A DNA stretch of 64,000 bases. It comes from RGIG3013 sp045538935 (GTDB lineage: Bacteria > Bacillota > Clostridia > Oscillospirales > Acutalibacteraceae). Positions 8,067 through 16,909 of this stretch are shown piece by piece. The position numbers and the translations under genes were made by a program. The stretch's first letter is position 1. Each line of letters begins with the position of its first letter. Location of the stretch: positions 62,001 to 126,000 of the forward strand of contig JAZQEI010000003.1 in NCBI GenBank assembly GCA_045538935.1, read 5' to 3'. The notes beneath the pieces are model-generated. The model had not been told where the DNA came from. It saw only the letters and a list, made by a program, of their open reading frames with translations, and did no database searches.

Positions 8067-10256
8067 CTACTGATTCATTCTTTCTACACTAAAGATTCCG
8101 GGCAATTTAGAGAGTCGGTTCATAATGCTTTGCAAGTGTTCTACACTTTCGGCACTAACAGTGACAGTTACTATACAGTTGCCCGATTTAGAAGTTCTGC
8201 CGTTTATGGCATGCATTGGAACACGCATATTAAATATGGCCGTTGTAATATCTAGCACTATGCCGTCGCGGTTAACACCGCTTATTTGTAAAGATGAAGT
8301 AAACTCTTCTTTTACGGTCTCGTTCCAGTGAGCTGCAACCCAACGCTCAGGCTCGGCGGCCTCATTAATATTTTCAGGAACATTTGGGCAATCGCGCTTG
8401 TGTACCGAAACTCCATGGCCACGGGTTATAAAGCCAATAATATCATCACCCGGCAACGGTGCGCAGCACCTTGAAAGCTTAATAAGGCAGTTATCTATAC
8501 CGTCAATAACAACACCGTCTTTAGCACCGCTGCGTCGGGGAGCTACAATTTCGGCAACCTGTGTAGGCTTAGACTGATTAACGAGTTTTTGATATTCTTC
8601 TTTAATACGTCCAATGATTTTTGAAAGTATAATTCCGCCGTAACCTATATCGGCATAAAAATCTTCAACACTTGCGCATTTTTGCTGCTGCGCAATGGTT
8701 TTAAGAAAACTTTCTTGCTTTTCTTCATCAAGAACAATTAAGTTACGCTTAAACTCTTTTTCAAGCTCGGTTTTGCCTGTAATAATATTTTCTTCTCTTC
8801 GTTCCTTTTTAAACCAGTTTCTTATTTTGCTCTTAGCTTGGTTGGTAACCGCAATATTTATCCAGTCGCGGCTTGGACCTCTGCCCTGCTGGTTAGAGGT
8901 TAAAATTTCTATAATTTCGCCCGTTTTTATAACGTGGTTTATTGGCACAATTTTGCCGTCAACCTTGGCGCCCGTCATTCTAATACCAACAGCTGAATGT
9001 ATTGCAAAGGCAAAGTCTATAACGGTAGCGCCGTTGGGAAGATTTATAACATCACCTTTGGGTGTAACGGCAAAAACGTCGTCTTGCGATAAATCCACCT
9101 TAAACGAGCGCACAATTTCAGATGCATCTTCAGTGTCGTTTTGGGTTTCTATAATTTGACGTATCCACGCAAGATAGTTATCCATCTTGTTATCGTTAAC
9201 AACACCGGCCTTATATTTCCAGTGGGCCGCAATTCCGAATTCTGCAGTTTTGTGCATTTCTTTTGTGCGAATTTGAATTTCAAAGGGAATCCGCTCTCGG
9301 CCTATAACCGTAGTATGCAAGGACTGATACATATTAGGCTTGGGTGTAGAAATATAGTCTTTAAAGCGGCCCGGAATGGGACGGAACATATCGTGCATTA
9401 GGCCTAAAAGATTGTAACAGTTAATAACGGTGTCGGTAATAATTCTTAAAGCATAAACATCATAAATTTCGTCAAAGTCTTTATTTTGTATAAACATTTT
9501 GCGGTATATGCCGTGAATTGACTTTACTCTGCCTTCAATCACAAAATCTAATTCGGGCATATCGTTATGAAGGGTTTGCTCTATACGCTGTTTTATAGAA
9601 TTTAAAGTATCCTCACGATATGGCTTTTTGAGTGATAGCATCTGCTCAATTTCGTGGTAAGCAACTGGGTCAAGATGCATTATAGCAAGGTCTTCTAATT
9701 CTTCCTTTAAGGCTCTAATACCCAAGCGGTGAGCAATAGGTGCATAAATTTCTAAGGTTTCAAGCGATTTGTCGCGCTGTTTTTGCTCAGATTGAGCATC
9801 TAGAGTGCGCATATTATGCAAGCGGTCGGCAAGCTTAATAATAATTACCCTTACATCCTTTGCGGTTGCAAGAAGCATTTTTCTTAAATTTTCGGCCTGC
9901 TGTTCTTCTCTGGACGAAAAAGAGATTTTACCAAGCTTTGTAACACCGTCAACAATTAAAGCTACATCGTTACCAAACTCTTGCTTTATTTGTTCTATGG
10001 TAATAGGAGTATCTTCTACAACGTCGTGTAAAAGTGCTGCCGCAACAGATTCGCTATCTAGCCCGTAAGAAATAACAAGCATTGCTACCGAGAACGGATG
10101 AACGTAAAAATCCTCGTGAGATAAACGCTTTTGACCTTCATGGGCATTAACACACATTGTAAAGGCACGGGTAATAAGGTCGGTATCAAAATTACCGCCC
10201 TGTTTTTCTAATGCCCCTAAAAGTTGTTTTAAATTGTATTCGTGTTGGGGTTTCAT
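8067..10256 (-). CDS. relA: Bifunctional (p)ppGpp synthetase/hydrolase Rel
   Basis: About 729 residues with the complete long-RSH layout. The HD hydrolase domain has LLHDVVEDT near 75-83. The synthetase domain has GRFKDYISTPKPNMYQSLHT and FEIQIRT near 290-325. TGS begins at DDVFAVTPKGDVI near 385, the Cys-rich CCAPLPGDDI region lies near 565, and an ACT domain is C-terminal. Both catalytic halves keep their key motifs, so it should make and degrade the alarmone. The ATG at 10256 sits behind AGAGGTGAG. recJ lies immediately upstream; the apt gene often found between them is absent. Confidence 0.96.
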   Translation of the reverse strand: MKPQHEYNLKQLLGALEKQGGNFDTDLITRAFTMCVNAHEGQKRLSHEDFYVHPFSVAMLVISYGLDSESVAAALLHDVVEDTPITIEQIKQEFGNDVALIVDGVTKLGKISFSSREEQQAENLRKMLLATAKDVRVIIIKLADRLHNMRTLDAQSEQKQRDKSLETLEIYAPIAHRLGIRALKEELEDLAIMHLDPVAYHEIEQMLSLKKPYREDTLNSIKQRIEQTLHNDMPELDFVIEGRVKSIHGIYRKMFIQNKDFDEIYDVYALRIITDTVINCYNLLGLMHDMFRPIPGRFKDYISTPKPNMYQSLHTTVIGRERIPFEIQIRTKEMHKTAEFGIAAHWKYKAGVVNDNKMDNYLAWIRQIIETQNDTEDASEIVRSFKVDLSQDDVFAVTPKGDVINLPNGATVIDFAFAIHSAVGIRMTGAKVDGKIVPINHVIKTGEIIEILTSNQQGRGPSRDWINIAVTNQAKSKIRNWFKKERREENIITGKTELEKEFKRNLIVLDEEKQESFLKTIAQQQKCASVEDFYADIGYGGIILSKIIGRIKEEYQKLVNQSKPTQVAEIVAPRRSGAKDGVVIDGIDNCLIKLSRCCAPLPGDDIIGFITRGHGVSVHKRDCPNVPENINEAAEPERWVAAHWNETVKEEFTSSLQISGVNRDGIVLDITTAIFNMRVPMHAINGRTSKSGNCIVTVTVSAESVEHLQSIMNRLSKLPGIFSVERMNQ

Positions 10257-10260
10257 ATAG

Positions 10261-12273
10261 TTACTCACCTCTTAAATCCCTATATGTAGGCGAATTTGAA
10301 ATATCGTTTCTGTGCGCCGATAAAACGCGCTCTATAAACTGAACATTGTCTTTTTGCGTTATTTTAATAAACTGTAGTTCTTCTAAAATATCTACCGCTA
10401 AAAGTATTTTTGTACAAGAAAGTGTGTTTATTAATAAATTTACAAGTCGGTCTTTGGTAATGGGCTTGTCTATGTTTCTAAATACTGTTCCAACATCTTC
10501 ACGTGTTATTCTTAACGACGATTTATCAGCAAGTCTTCCCAAAATATATTGGTCGTAAAGTTCTTTTTCAAGGTATGCTTTCTCTCCGTCGGACTCAGCA
10601 GTTTTTATTGCTTTTATTTGTACATTCAGCTGCTTCTCACCATTATAGTAGTTTGTGCCAACAACTACAGCAATGTCTACAGTATCGCCAACGGCAAAGC
10701 CAAGAGAATGTTCGCTAGCAGAGAACATAATGCCTGATAAAACCGATAGTTCCTTTTTAAATAGAAGTCTTAAATGCTTGCCATTACCAACAGGTGTTAT
10801 GCGCTCTATAGTAGCACCATATACACCAAAAATTGGCATTGGATTACCGGCACCAAAGGGAGATAAAGTTTCTATAACCTCGGCAAGATCAAAATTGATT
10901 GCCGAAATTTTTAGTTTGCAATCAAGTGTAAGTTCCGGAACGGGTAGTGACATATTAGAACATTCTTGGTTGATTTTTTCTCTAAATGCATCAACTAAAT
11001 CGGCACTTATAGTCAAACCTGCCGCTTGCTCGTGACCGCCAAATTTTAGGGTCATATCCTGCACTTTACAAATAGCTTCAAATATAGAAAACCCCTTAAC
11101 GCTTCTGGCTGAGCCAACCGCATTTTCGTCATCTTGCGAAAATACAATTACCGGACGCTTATATTTTTCGCAAAGGCGCGCTGCACATATTCCCGTAACA
11201 CCCTTGTGCCATCCTTTACCGCTTACAACAATTATTTTGTCGGCCGCATATCCGTTTTTTTCAATAATTTCTATTGCCTCGGCCGTTATTTGTTGCTCGG
11301 TACTTTGGCGCAACGCGTTTAGATTATTTATTTTTTCGGCAATTTGGTAAGCCTTTTTAGTGTCGGTGCAAGTTAAAAGGTCAAAAGCATCTTTAGCGTT
11401 ACCCATACGGCCTGCCGCATTTATTCTTGGTGCCAACATAAACGAAACAGACGTAGCGGTAACCTCTTTGTCTTTATTTCCGCTAACATCTAAAAGCGCT
11501 TTTATTCCTAAATTATTAAAATCTCTAATTAACGGCAAACCCGCCTTAACAATAGCGCGATTTTCGTACATCAGCGGCATTACGTCGGCAATAGTACCAA
11601 GACATACCAAATCGGCATATTTTGATAACATTTCTTCAGGATCCACGCCTTCTACGGCACAAACGAGCATAAACGCTACACCAACACCGCTAAGGGCCTT
11701 AAATGCGCCATAATTTTTATCTGCATAAGGGTCTATTACGGCTATGGCATTTGGTAGTTCTCCTGTTGGCAGATGGTGGTCGGTTACTATAACGTCTAAG
11801 CCGAGTGAATTTGCAAGGTCTACCTCTTTTAAAGAGTTTATTCCGTTATCTACAGTTATTATAAGCGTGGTACCCGATTCTGCCACTTTTGTTATAGCAT
11901 CGGCATTTAAGCCGTAGCCCTCACTTAGTCGGTCGGGAATATGACAATCAACATTGGCACCGCAAGACGATAAATACAAATATAGCACTGCCGACGCCGA
12001 AATGCCGTCACAGTCGTAATCGCCAAAAACTGTAATTTTTTCTCTTTTTTCTATGGCAATCTTTATGCGTTCTACCGCAGTATGCATTTGTGAAAACTCA
12101 AAAGGCGAGCACAAAACGAGGTCGTTAGATATAAATTCTTCAAACTCATACGGGTCGGTATAGCCTCTTGACGATGCAATAAGCGCTAAAAACGGGTCGG
12201 CATCGCATTCGTCTGCCAACATTTTTGCAATTTGCTTATCGTACCCGGCTATAGTCCATTTTCTAAAATCCAT
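10261..12273 (-). CDS. recJ: Single-stranded-DNA exonuclease RecJ
   Basis: The 670-residue protein has the DHH phosphoesterase motifs FGDYDCDGISASA (residues 84-96) and VTDHHLPTG (163-171), VDNGI between them, and the DHHA1 motif KFGGHEQAAGLTIS near residue 405. An OB-fold region follows. RecJ degrades 5' ends of single-stranded DNA in recombination and mismatch or base-excision repair. The C-terminal 100 residues form an extra domain seen in Firmicutes RecJ. It is the first gene of the recJ-relA-dtd-MBL-hemZ cluster and has a promoter 46 bases upstream. Confidence 0.95.
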   Translation of the reverse strand: MDFRKWTIAGYDKQIAKMLADECDADPFLALIASSRGYTDPYEFEEFISNDLVLCSPFEFSQMHTAVERIKIAIEKREKITVFGDYDCDGISASAVLYLYLSSCGANVDCHIPDRLSEGYGLNADAITKVAESGTTLIITVDNGINSLKEVDLANSLGLDVIVTDHHLPTGELPNAIAVIDPYADKNYGAFKALSGVGVAFMLVCAVEGVDPEEMLSKYADLVCLGTIADVMPLMYENRAIVKAGLPLIRDFNNLGIKALLDVSGNKDKEVTATSVSFMLAPRINAAGRMGNAKDAFDLLTCTDTKKAYQIAEKINNLNALRQSTEQQITAEAIEIIEKNGYAADKIIVVSGKGWHKGVTGICAARLCEKYKRPVIVFSQDDENAVGSARSVKGFSIFEAICKVQDMTLKFGGHEQAAGLTISADLVDAFREKINQECSNMSLPVPELTLDCKLKISAINFDLAEVIETLSPFGAGNPMPIFGVYGATIERITPVGNGKHLRLLFKKELSVLSGIMFSASEHSLGFAVGDTVDIAVVVGTNYYNGEKQLNVQIKAIKTAESDGEKAYLEKELYDQYILGRLADKSSLRITREDVGTVFRNIDKPITKDRLVNLLINTLSCTKILLAVDILEELQFIKITQKDNVQFIERVLSAHRNDISNSPTYRDLRGE

Positions 12274-12318
12274 ACATGCTACCCCGTAAAAGATAATATT
12301 TACCTATTATGAACTATT

Positions 12319-12347
12319 ATTGTACCACTTATTATCAAATTTTTCAA
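12319..12347 (-). promoter_or_regulatory. Sigma-A-type promoter for recJ operon
   Basis: Read on the minus strand: TTGAAA, a 17-base spacer, then TACAAT, with TGG directly before the -10 box (extended -10). It lies between the nadE terminator and the recJ start, so it should drive recJ through hemZ. Confidence 0.75.
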
Positions 12348-12367
12348 GATATATATTATATATAAAA

Positions 12368-12397
12368 AGGACCGCAAGGCGCATACCTTGCAGTCCT
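12368..12397 (-). terminator. Terminator after nadE
   Basis: A 12-base stem, AGGACTGCAAGG with CCTTGCGGTCCT on the minus strand, has one G-T-type mismatch and is followed by TTTTTAT. It separates nadE from the recJ promoter. Confidence 0.88.
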
Positions 12398-12403
12398 AAA
12401 AAA

Positions 12404-13150
12404 TTATTTTATTGCAGTATCTATATTAGGGTCGAACACCGGCATTAACTGTAGTTTAAAAAGGTTTATTTTGTGCAGATAATCTATACGCTCTTTTTTG
12501 GCCAAATCATCAATTTTGCCCGTTCTTATATAGCGGTCAAGCTCTGCATATTTAAAGCCTAATTTATCTTCATCACTTTTTCCGCAAAGTCCGTCTGACG
12601 GAACCTTTTCTATGAGATTTTCGGGTAATTTTAAAAATCTGCCTATTTGCTTTACCTCATCTACAGTAAGCTTGCTTAGAGGACTAAAATCTCCTACGGA
12701 ATCGCCGTAGCGGGTAGAATAACCGACCCAGTCTTCCGACAAATTACAAGTATTTGCTACCCTACCGTTTACGCTTTGAGATATGGCATAAACGCAAGAC
12801 ATTCTTATTCTTGGCGGAAGGTTTACTACACTCTGCTCAGAAAGTTCCAAATCACCCGGCATAGCCGCTTTTAAACCCTCTACCGCCGCCTTAATGTCAA
12901 CCACATAATGCTTTATATCTAGATGTTTTACAAGCTGATGCGAGCAGTCAATATCGCTCTGCTCACCGCACGGCATAAGCACACCTATTACCCTGTCTTT
13001 GCCAAGAGCCTCAACGCAAAGAGCGGCCACGACCGAGCTGTCTTTTCCGCCCGAAATACCAAGCACAGCATTACAGTCTTTACCGTTTTTTTCAAAAAAG
13101 TCGCGTATCCATAAAACGCAATTTTCGGTTACCTTTTTAACATCAAACAT
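12404..13150 (-). CDS. nadE: NH3-dependent NAD+ synthase
   Basis: About 248 residues with the PP-loop SGGKDSSVVAAL near 33-44 and the NLSEDWVGYSTRYGDSVGDFSP segment split across the deamido-NAD site. It adenylates and amidates nicotinic acid adenine dinucleotide to NAD+. There is no N-terminal glutaminase domain, so it would use free ammonia or a separate glutaminase. I start at ATG 13150, which has AAAGGAAGC upstream. The open frame extends 50 codons further but that part is low-complexity and unlike the family. Confidence 0.94.
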   Translation of the reverse strand: MFDVKKVTENCVLWIRDFFEKNGKDCNAVLGISGGKDSSVVAALCVEALGKDRVIGVLMPCGEQSDIDCSHQLVKHLDIKHYVVDIKAAVEGLKAAMPGDLELSEQSVVNLPPRIRMSCVYAISQSVNGRVANTCNLSEDWVGYSTRYGDSVGDFSPLSKLTVDEVKQIGRFLKLPENLIEKVPSDGLCGKSDEDKLGFKYAELDRYIRTGKIDDLAKKERIDYLHKINLFKLQLMPVFDPNIDTAIK

Positions 13151-13356
13151 TTTCTCTGCTTCCTTTAAAAAAATCATAAAACTAAATATATTTGCTTTTT
13201 CTGTACCGTGTGTTTTAAGCGGTACAAGCTCTATGCTTTTTACCAAGCTTAAACTCGCGCTCATCCATAGTTTTGCGGTTTGAATCGCTATCGAAAACAA
13301 GTTTAATAAAATCTACATATTCCTCATTTTCAAATTAATACCTTGCAAAACCGCCG
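13151..13356 (-). other. Intergenic stretch with a possible gene remnant
   Basis: This 206-base gap upstream of nadE holds a minus-strand open stretch (about 13215-13334) encoding a protein-like, acidic then basic peptide containing YVDFIKLVFDSDSNRKTMDE and ending HRACTA. It has no start codon with a ribosome binding site and begins just after a stop codon. It could be the tail of a decayed gene. I do not recognise the family. No promoter or hairpin stands out in the rest of the gap. Confidence 0.25.
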
Positions 13357-13554
13357 TTAATCATTTTCAACCCATTCACTTGGAATTGTAACCGATGCAT
13401 TAGGTGTTGACGGAATTATATTTTCACCATCGTCCTCAAACTGATCAATATCTACATAAGAGCTTGTTTTGTTATTATCGGGGTTGTTTGAGCAACCGCA
13501 AAAGCAACTAAACATAAATGCTATTAAAATAAACGCCATAAACAGTTTTTTCAT
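13357..13554 (-). CDS. Small lipoprotein, possibly truncated
   Basis: The 65-residue product starts MKKLFMAFILIAF and has a lipobox ending FCGC at residue 21, so it should be cleaved and lipid-anchored outside the membrane. The mature part is only about 45 residues and acidic, with TPNASVTIPSEWVEND at its end. Larger clostridial lipoproteins often have a VTVTIPxE strand at the start of their folded domain, so this may be the front of a truncated gene. AGGTGGAAAA precedes the ATG. No function can be assigned. Confidence 0.6.
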   Translation of the reverse strand: MKKLFMAFILIAFMFSCFCGCSNNPDNNKTSSYVDIDQFEDDGENIIPSTPNASVTIPSEWVEND

Positions 13555-13566
13555 AATTTTCCACCT

Positions 13567-14460
13567 TCATATGTCAGCAACAAGCGTGCCATTTTGTTCT
13601 ATAACGGGTATAAAAATTGGAGTTTCTTGTATATTATCAATAGGCGTATTCGGAGAGTGTATACATAGGTACATTTTCCCGTCTAATGCTGTAAAAATCA
13701 TTCCGTGTCCGCCATCTAACCCAAAGTTCATTTCTTTTGAATAAAGTAAAACATCTTGCTGAACCCACTCACTGTATACCGAACCACTTTCACTTTTGGC
13801 AATGCCCACACAATAATCGGTAGAGTTGTAGAAATTAGACCATAGCATTAAAAGAGGGCCGTCAGTGCATTTATATAAAAAACAGCCGTCGGTAACGTAA
13901 TGATTAGTCCAACTGGGTGCATCTGCCCTAAAAAGTTCTTTAGGCTCGGCTATAAAGTGTGTTAGGTCGTCTGATAACGGTGCTGCCACCATGCGCCCCA
14001 TTTGTTCGGGTGCGCTAACCCACTCGCGTACAAATACCATCCACGGCCTTTCATTTTCATCTACATAAAACGTTGCATCTATACAGTCCCAATCGGGTGG
14101 AGTTGCGGTGCCGTTTGTAATCTCATAAAAAGGGCCTGTTGGTGAATTTGATTTAAAAATTGTACAACCTCTGTGCCTAGTTGCAGAGGAAAAATACGTT
14201 GCAAATAAATAAAACTGGCCTTTATATTTATGCACCTCGGGTGCCCAAAAGTTCTTCTCGGCATTTTGGGGCATAATGGCTATATTTGGCGTTACCTTTT
14301 GCCAATGACCATTTAATTTTCCGCTTGTATTTTTGTAGCAAGTCCAAACAGTATTATCCCAACCGCCATCGGTAACTTCGGTGCCGTACATATAGTAAAC
14401 ACCGTCTTCTAGCAAAATAAACGGATCACGGAGTTTTTTTATGTTTGTTCTTATAATCAA
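13567..14460 (-). CDS. Glycoside hydrolase family 43 protein
   Basis: About 297 residues of five-bladed propeller type. RDPFILLEDGVYYMYGT at the N-terminus holds the family's catalytic Asp. FWAPEVHKYKGQFYLFATYF follows, IDATFYVDENERPWMVFV is the third blade, and LDGGHGMIF carries the His near the active-site metal. GH43 enzymes cleave alpha-L-arabinosyl or beta-xylosyl bonds of plant hemicellulose. No signal peptide is seen, so it should act on imported oligosaccharides. The start is uncertain: TTG 14460 fits AAAGGGCG best, and GTG 14469 is an alternative. The adjacent divergent AraC gene is its likely regulator. Confidence 0.85.
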   Translation of the reverse strand: MIIRTNIKKLRDPFILLEDGVYYMYGTEVTDGGWDNTVWTCYKNTSGKLNGHWQKVTPNIAIMPQNAEKNFWAPEVHKYKGQFYLFATYFSSATRHRGCTIFKSNSPTGPFYEITNGTATPPDWDCIDATFYVDENERPWMVFVREWVSAPEQMGRMVAAPLSDDLTHFIAEPKELFRADAPSWTNHYVTDGCFLYKCTDGPLLMLWSNFYNSTDYCVGIAKSESGSVYSEWVQQDVLLYSKEMNFGLDGGHGMIFTALDGKMYLCIHSPNTPIDNIQETPIFIPVIEQNGTLVADI

Positions 14461-14485
14461 ACAAATCACGCCCTTTATTTTAATT

Positions 14486-14514
14486 ATTTTAACATAATTA
14501 ATCATATAGTGCAA
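14486..14514 (-). promoter_or_regulatory. Promoter for the GH43 gene
   Basis: Minus-strand TTGCAC, 17-base spacer, TAAAAT, with TGT before the -10 box. It points away from the araC-type promoter, and the two share a short control region. Confidence 0.7.
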
Positions 14515-14524
14515 CAAATAAATA

Positions 14525-14560
14525 TTGTGTAAAATATTTTTGTTTTGTGTGAAAAATATT
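14525..14560. promoter_or_regulatory. Candidate AraC-type operator (direct repeat)
   Basis: TTGTGTAAAATATT at 14525 and TTGTGTGAAAAATATT at 14545 are direct repeats offset by 20 bases, about two helical turns, as expected for an AraC-family dimer. They lie between the divergent promoters, and the second copy runs into the -35 box of the regulator gene, which would allow autoregulation. The binding protein is inferred from position only. Confidence 0.45.
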
Positions 14561-14586
14561 GACATTTTTCTACAAAGATATATAAT
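14559..14586 (+). promoter_or_regulatory. Consensus promoter for the AraC-family gene
   Basis: TTGACA (14559-14564), a 16-base spacer and TATAAT (14581-14586) are perfect consensus boxes, 40 bases before the GTG start. This is the strongest-looking promoter in the window. Confidence 0.85.
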
Positions 14587-14625
14587 TTAAGATATTAAGT
14601 TTTAAAATGTATTGGGGGACTTTAC

Positions 14626-15474
14626 GTGGAGCAAAATGTTTTTGAATTTGATGAGCAAATTGAAAAAATCGACCCTTATAAATACCCTTTTAATTTAGAA
14701 AAATGCGAACTTACCCAAAGTATTAATCCACACATTACCGTTACGCCTATTAGTCATAACTACTTATTCGAGTACATAATAAAGGGCGAAGGCACCCTTA
14801 TTTGTAACGATAAGGTATATCATCTTGAAAAGGGCGACTTATTTATTTTGGCTAAGGGCTCTAACTACCAATATTTCCCCGATATAAAAAAGCCTTGGAG
14901 CAAAATCAGATTTGCAGCTGACGGCATTTTGGTGTCTAACCTTATTGTGTCTTACAGCTTAAACGATGTTGTTGCGGTTAAGGGCTTTAACGGAGAAAAA
15001 CTATTTAAAGAAATGCTTGAAATATCACAAAGCAAAGAAATAGAAGAAGAAAAATTAATGCTCACTCAGTCGTTAAAATTCCACGAAATTTTACAGCGAA
15101 TTTACATAACTCAAAACAGAAATTTACCTAAAGACACGGCTGCAGCCATAAAGAAAATTTTAGACACAAATCTTTATAAAGCCGACTTTTCAATGAAAGA
15201 TGTTTCGGCTCTTTTAGGACTTTCAAAAGCACAGATAATAAATATTTTTAGAGAAAAATACAACCAAACTCCATACAAATACTTTATAGACCGCCGCGTG
15301 CAACTTTCGGTTACAATGCTTGTTAATACCGATATGTCTATTAAAGAAATTTCGGACACATTGCATTTTTCTGACCAACACTACTATGCAAACGTATTCA
15401 AAAAAAGTATTGGAATATCGCCAAAGCAGTTTAGAAAAGAGCACAACGAAGTTTATAAAAAATCTTCAAAATAA
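14626..15474 (+). CDS. AraC-family transcriptional regulator
   Basis: The 282-residue protein has an N-terminal cupin-like sensor (YLFEYIIKGEGTLICNDKVY, then LEKGDLFILAKGSNYQYFP near 72-90) and a C-terminal double helix-turn-helix. The second HTH has MSIKEISDTLHFSDQHYYAN and KKSIGISPKQFRKEH. Such proteins usually sense a sugar and activate carbohydrate genes. The start is GTG 14626 with GGGGGAC upstream. Divergence from the GH43 gene and the shared repeat region suggest it controls that gene and itself. Confidence 0.9.
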   Translation: MEQNVFEFDEQIEKIDPYKYPFNLEKCELTQSINPHITVTPISHNYLFEYIIKGEGTLICNDKVYHLEKGDLFILAKGSNYQYFPDIKKPWSKIRFAADGILVSNLIVSYSLNDVVAVKGFNGEKLFKEMLEISQSKEIEEEKLMLTQSLKFHEILQRIYITQNRNLPKDTAAAIKKILDTNLYKADFSMKDVSALLGLSKAQIINIFREKYNQTPYKYFIDRRVQLSVTMLVNTDMSIKEISDTLHFSDQHYYANVFKKSIGISPKQFRKEHNEVYKKSSK

Positions 15475-15480
15475 ATATTC

Positions 15481-15505
15481 AGAGCACCTTAAAACAAGGT
15501 GCTCT
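15481..15505. terminator. Bidirectional terminator between araC-type gene and eno
   Basis: A perfect 10-base stem (AGAGCACCTT with AAGGTGCTCT) and a 5-base loop, followed by TTATTTTT on the plus strand. The two genes converge on it. Confidence 0.88.
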
Positions 15506-15511
15506 TTATTT

Positions 15512-16774
15512 TTAAAACTTATTAAATTTACTGCCGAAAAGTTCATTTTCTATACTTAAAAGACGATTGTATTTTGCTACGCGTTCACTTCTGGCAGGTG
15601 CTCCGGTTTTTATTTGGCCGCAATTTAATGCTACTGCCAAATCGGCAATGGTGGTATCTTCGCTTTCTCCCGAACGATGTGACATAACGGTTTTATATCC
15701 GTTTTGTTTTGCCATAACTACTACCTGTATTGTTTCGGTGAGGGTTCCTATTTGGTTTGGCTTTATTAAAATTGCATTTGCGCTCTTTTTTGTAAATCCC
15801 TCTTTTAGTCGTTGTTTATTTGTTACAAATAGGTCATCACCTACTAATTGAACATCGTTATTAAGCTTGTCGGTAATGCCCTCCCAACTTATCCAATCTT
15901 CTTCAGCAAGAGGATCTTCCAGTGAAAATATAGGATATTTTTTTACAAGCGAGCACCAATAATCTACAAGTTGCTTGCTTGTCATTTTTTTGTTTCTCTT
16001 TGGTAAAAGATATATTCCCTCTTCCTTTTGCCACTCGCTTGCAGCAGCGTCAAGGCAAATTTTAACATCATCGGTTGTATATCCTGCTTTTTCTATTGCA
16101 TTTATTATATATTCAATTGCAACTTCGTCGTTATCTAATGCAGGCGCAAAACCTCCTTCATCACCCACCGCGGTGCTTTTGCCGTCGGCTTTTAAAAGAC
16201 CGGCTAATGTGTGATATATTTCGCTACCTGCCCTTAATGCTTCTCTAAAATTCGGTGCGCCTAAAGGGTATATCATAAATTCTTGGATATCTATATTATT
16301 TGTCGCATGTGCGCCACCGTTTAAAATATTCATCATTGGCACAGGCATACGGTAAGAACTTATGCCGCCAACGTACCTATAAAGCGGCATTTTATAATGT
16401 GCTGCCGCCGCTTTGCAAACACTAAGCGACACACCAAGTAATGCGTTGGCTCCAAGTTTGGATTTGTTTTCGGTGCCATCTAGTTTTAAAAGCAATGAAT
16501 CCACGCTTGATTGTTCAAAGCTGCCCTGCTCTATAAGTTTTGGTGCAATAATATCGTTAATGTTTTTTACGGCTTCTAAAACGCCTTTGCCGTTGTATCT
16601 TTTTTTGTTGTTATCACGCAGTTCTACCGCCTCAAAGGTGCCGGTCGAAGCACCCGACGGAACTATGGAAAACCCCTCAGAGCCATCGGTAAGTCCTACC
16701 TTTACCGCAACGGTCGGATTTGCTCTTGAATCTAATACCTCTAACGCCTTAACAAAACATATTTTTGCCGACAT
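15512..16774 (-). CDS. eno: Enolase
   Basis: The 420-residue protein has the key enolase segments: LEVLDSRANPT at the N-terminus (Gly to Ala compared with most), SKLGANALLGVSLS, GGAHATNNIDIQEFM, AVGDEGGFAP with the proton-shuttle Glu, ILIKPNQIGT with the catalytic Lys, MSHRSGESEDTTIADLAVA and GQIKTGAPARSERVAKYN. It interconverts 2-phosphoglycerate and phosphoenolpyruvate. All catalytic residues I can check are present despite some drift, so it should be active. It stands alone, not with other glycolysis genes, and AAAGGAATGG precedes the ATG. Confidence 0.95.
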   Translation of the reverse strand: MSAKICFVKALEVLDSRANPTVAVKVGLTDGSEGFSIVPSGASTGTFEAVELRDNNKKRYNGKGVLEAVKNINDIIAPKLIEQGSFEQSSVDSLLLKLDGTENKSKLGANALLGVSLSVCKAAAAHYKMPLYRYVGGISSYRMPVPMMNILNGGAHATNNIDIQEFMIYPLGAPNFREALRAGSEIYHTLAGLLKADGKSTAVGDEGGFAPALDNDEVAIEYIINAIEKAGYTTDDVKICLDAAASEWQKEEGIYLLPKRNKKMTSKQLVDYWCSLVKKYPIFSLEDPLAEEDWISWEGITDKLNNDVQLVGDDLFVTNKQRLKEGFTKKSANAILIKPNQIGTLTETIQVVVMAKQNGYKTVMSHRSGESEDTTIADLAVALNCGQIKTGAPARSERVAKYNRLLSIENELFGSKFNKF

Positions 16775-16850
16775 AAAACCATTCCTTTCTTCATTTTTCT
16801 AGTGTATCCAAAAATTTACTAAATATTAAAAAATTTCTTTAAAAATACTC

Positions 16851-16879
16851 TTCATTTTTGGCGCTATATATGTTATAAT
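16851..16879 (+). promoter_or_regulatory. Promoter for rlmB
   Basis: TATAAT at 16874-16879 has an extended TGT in front. The -35 box, TTCATT at 17-base spacing, is weak. It lies 30 bases before the rlmB ATG. Confidence 0.55.
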
Positions 16880-16909
16880 TAAAATAATTATATATAATTA
16901 GGTGTTATT

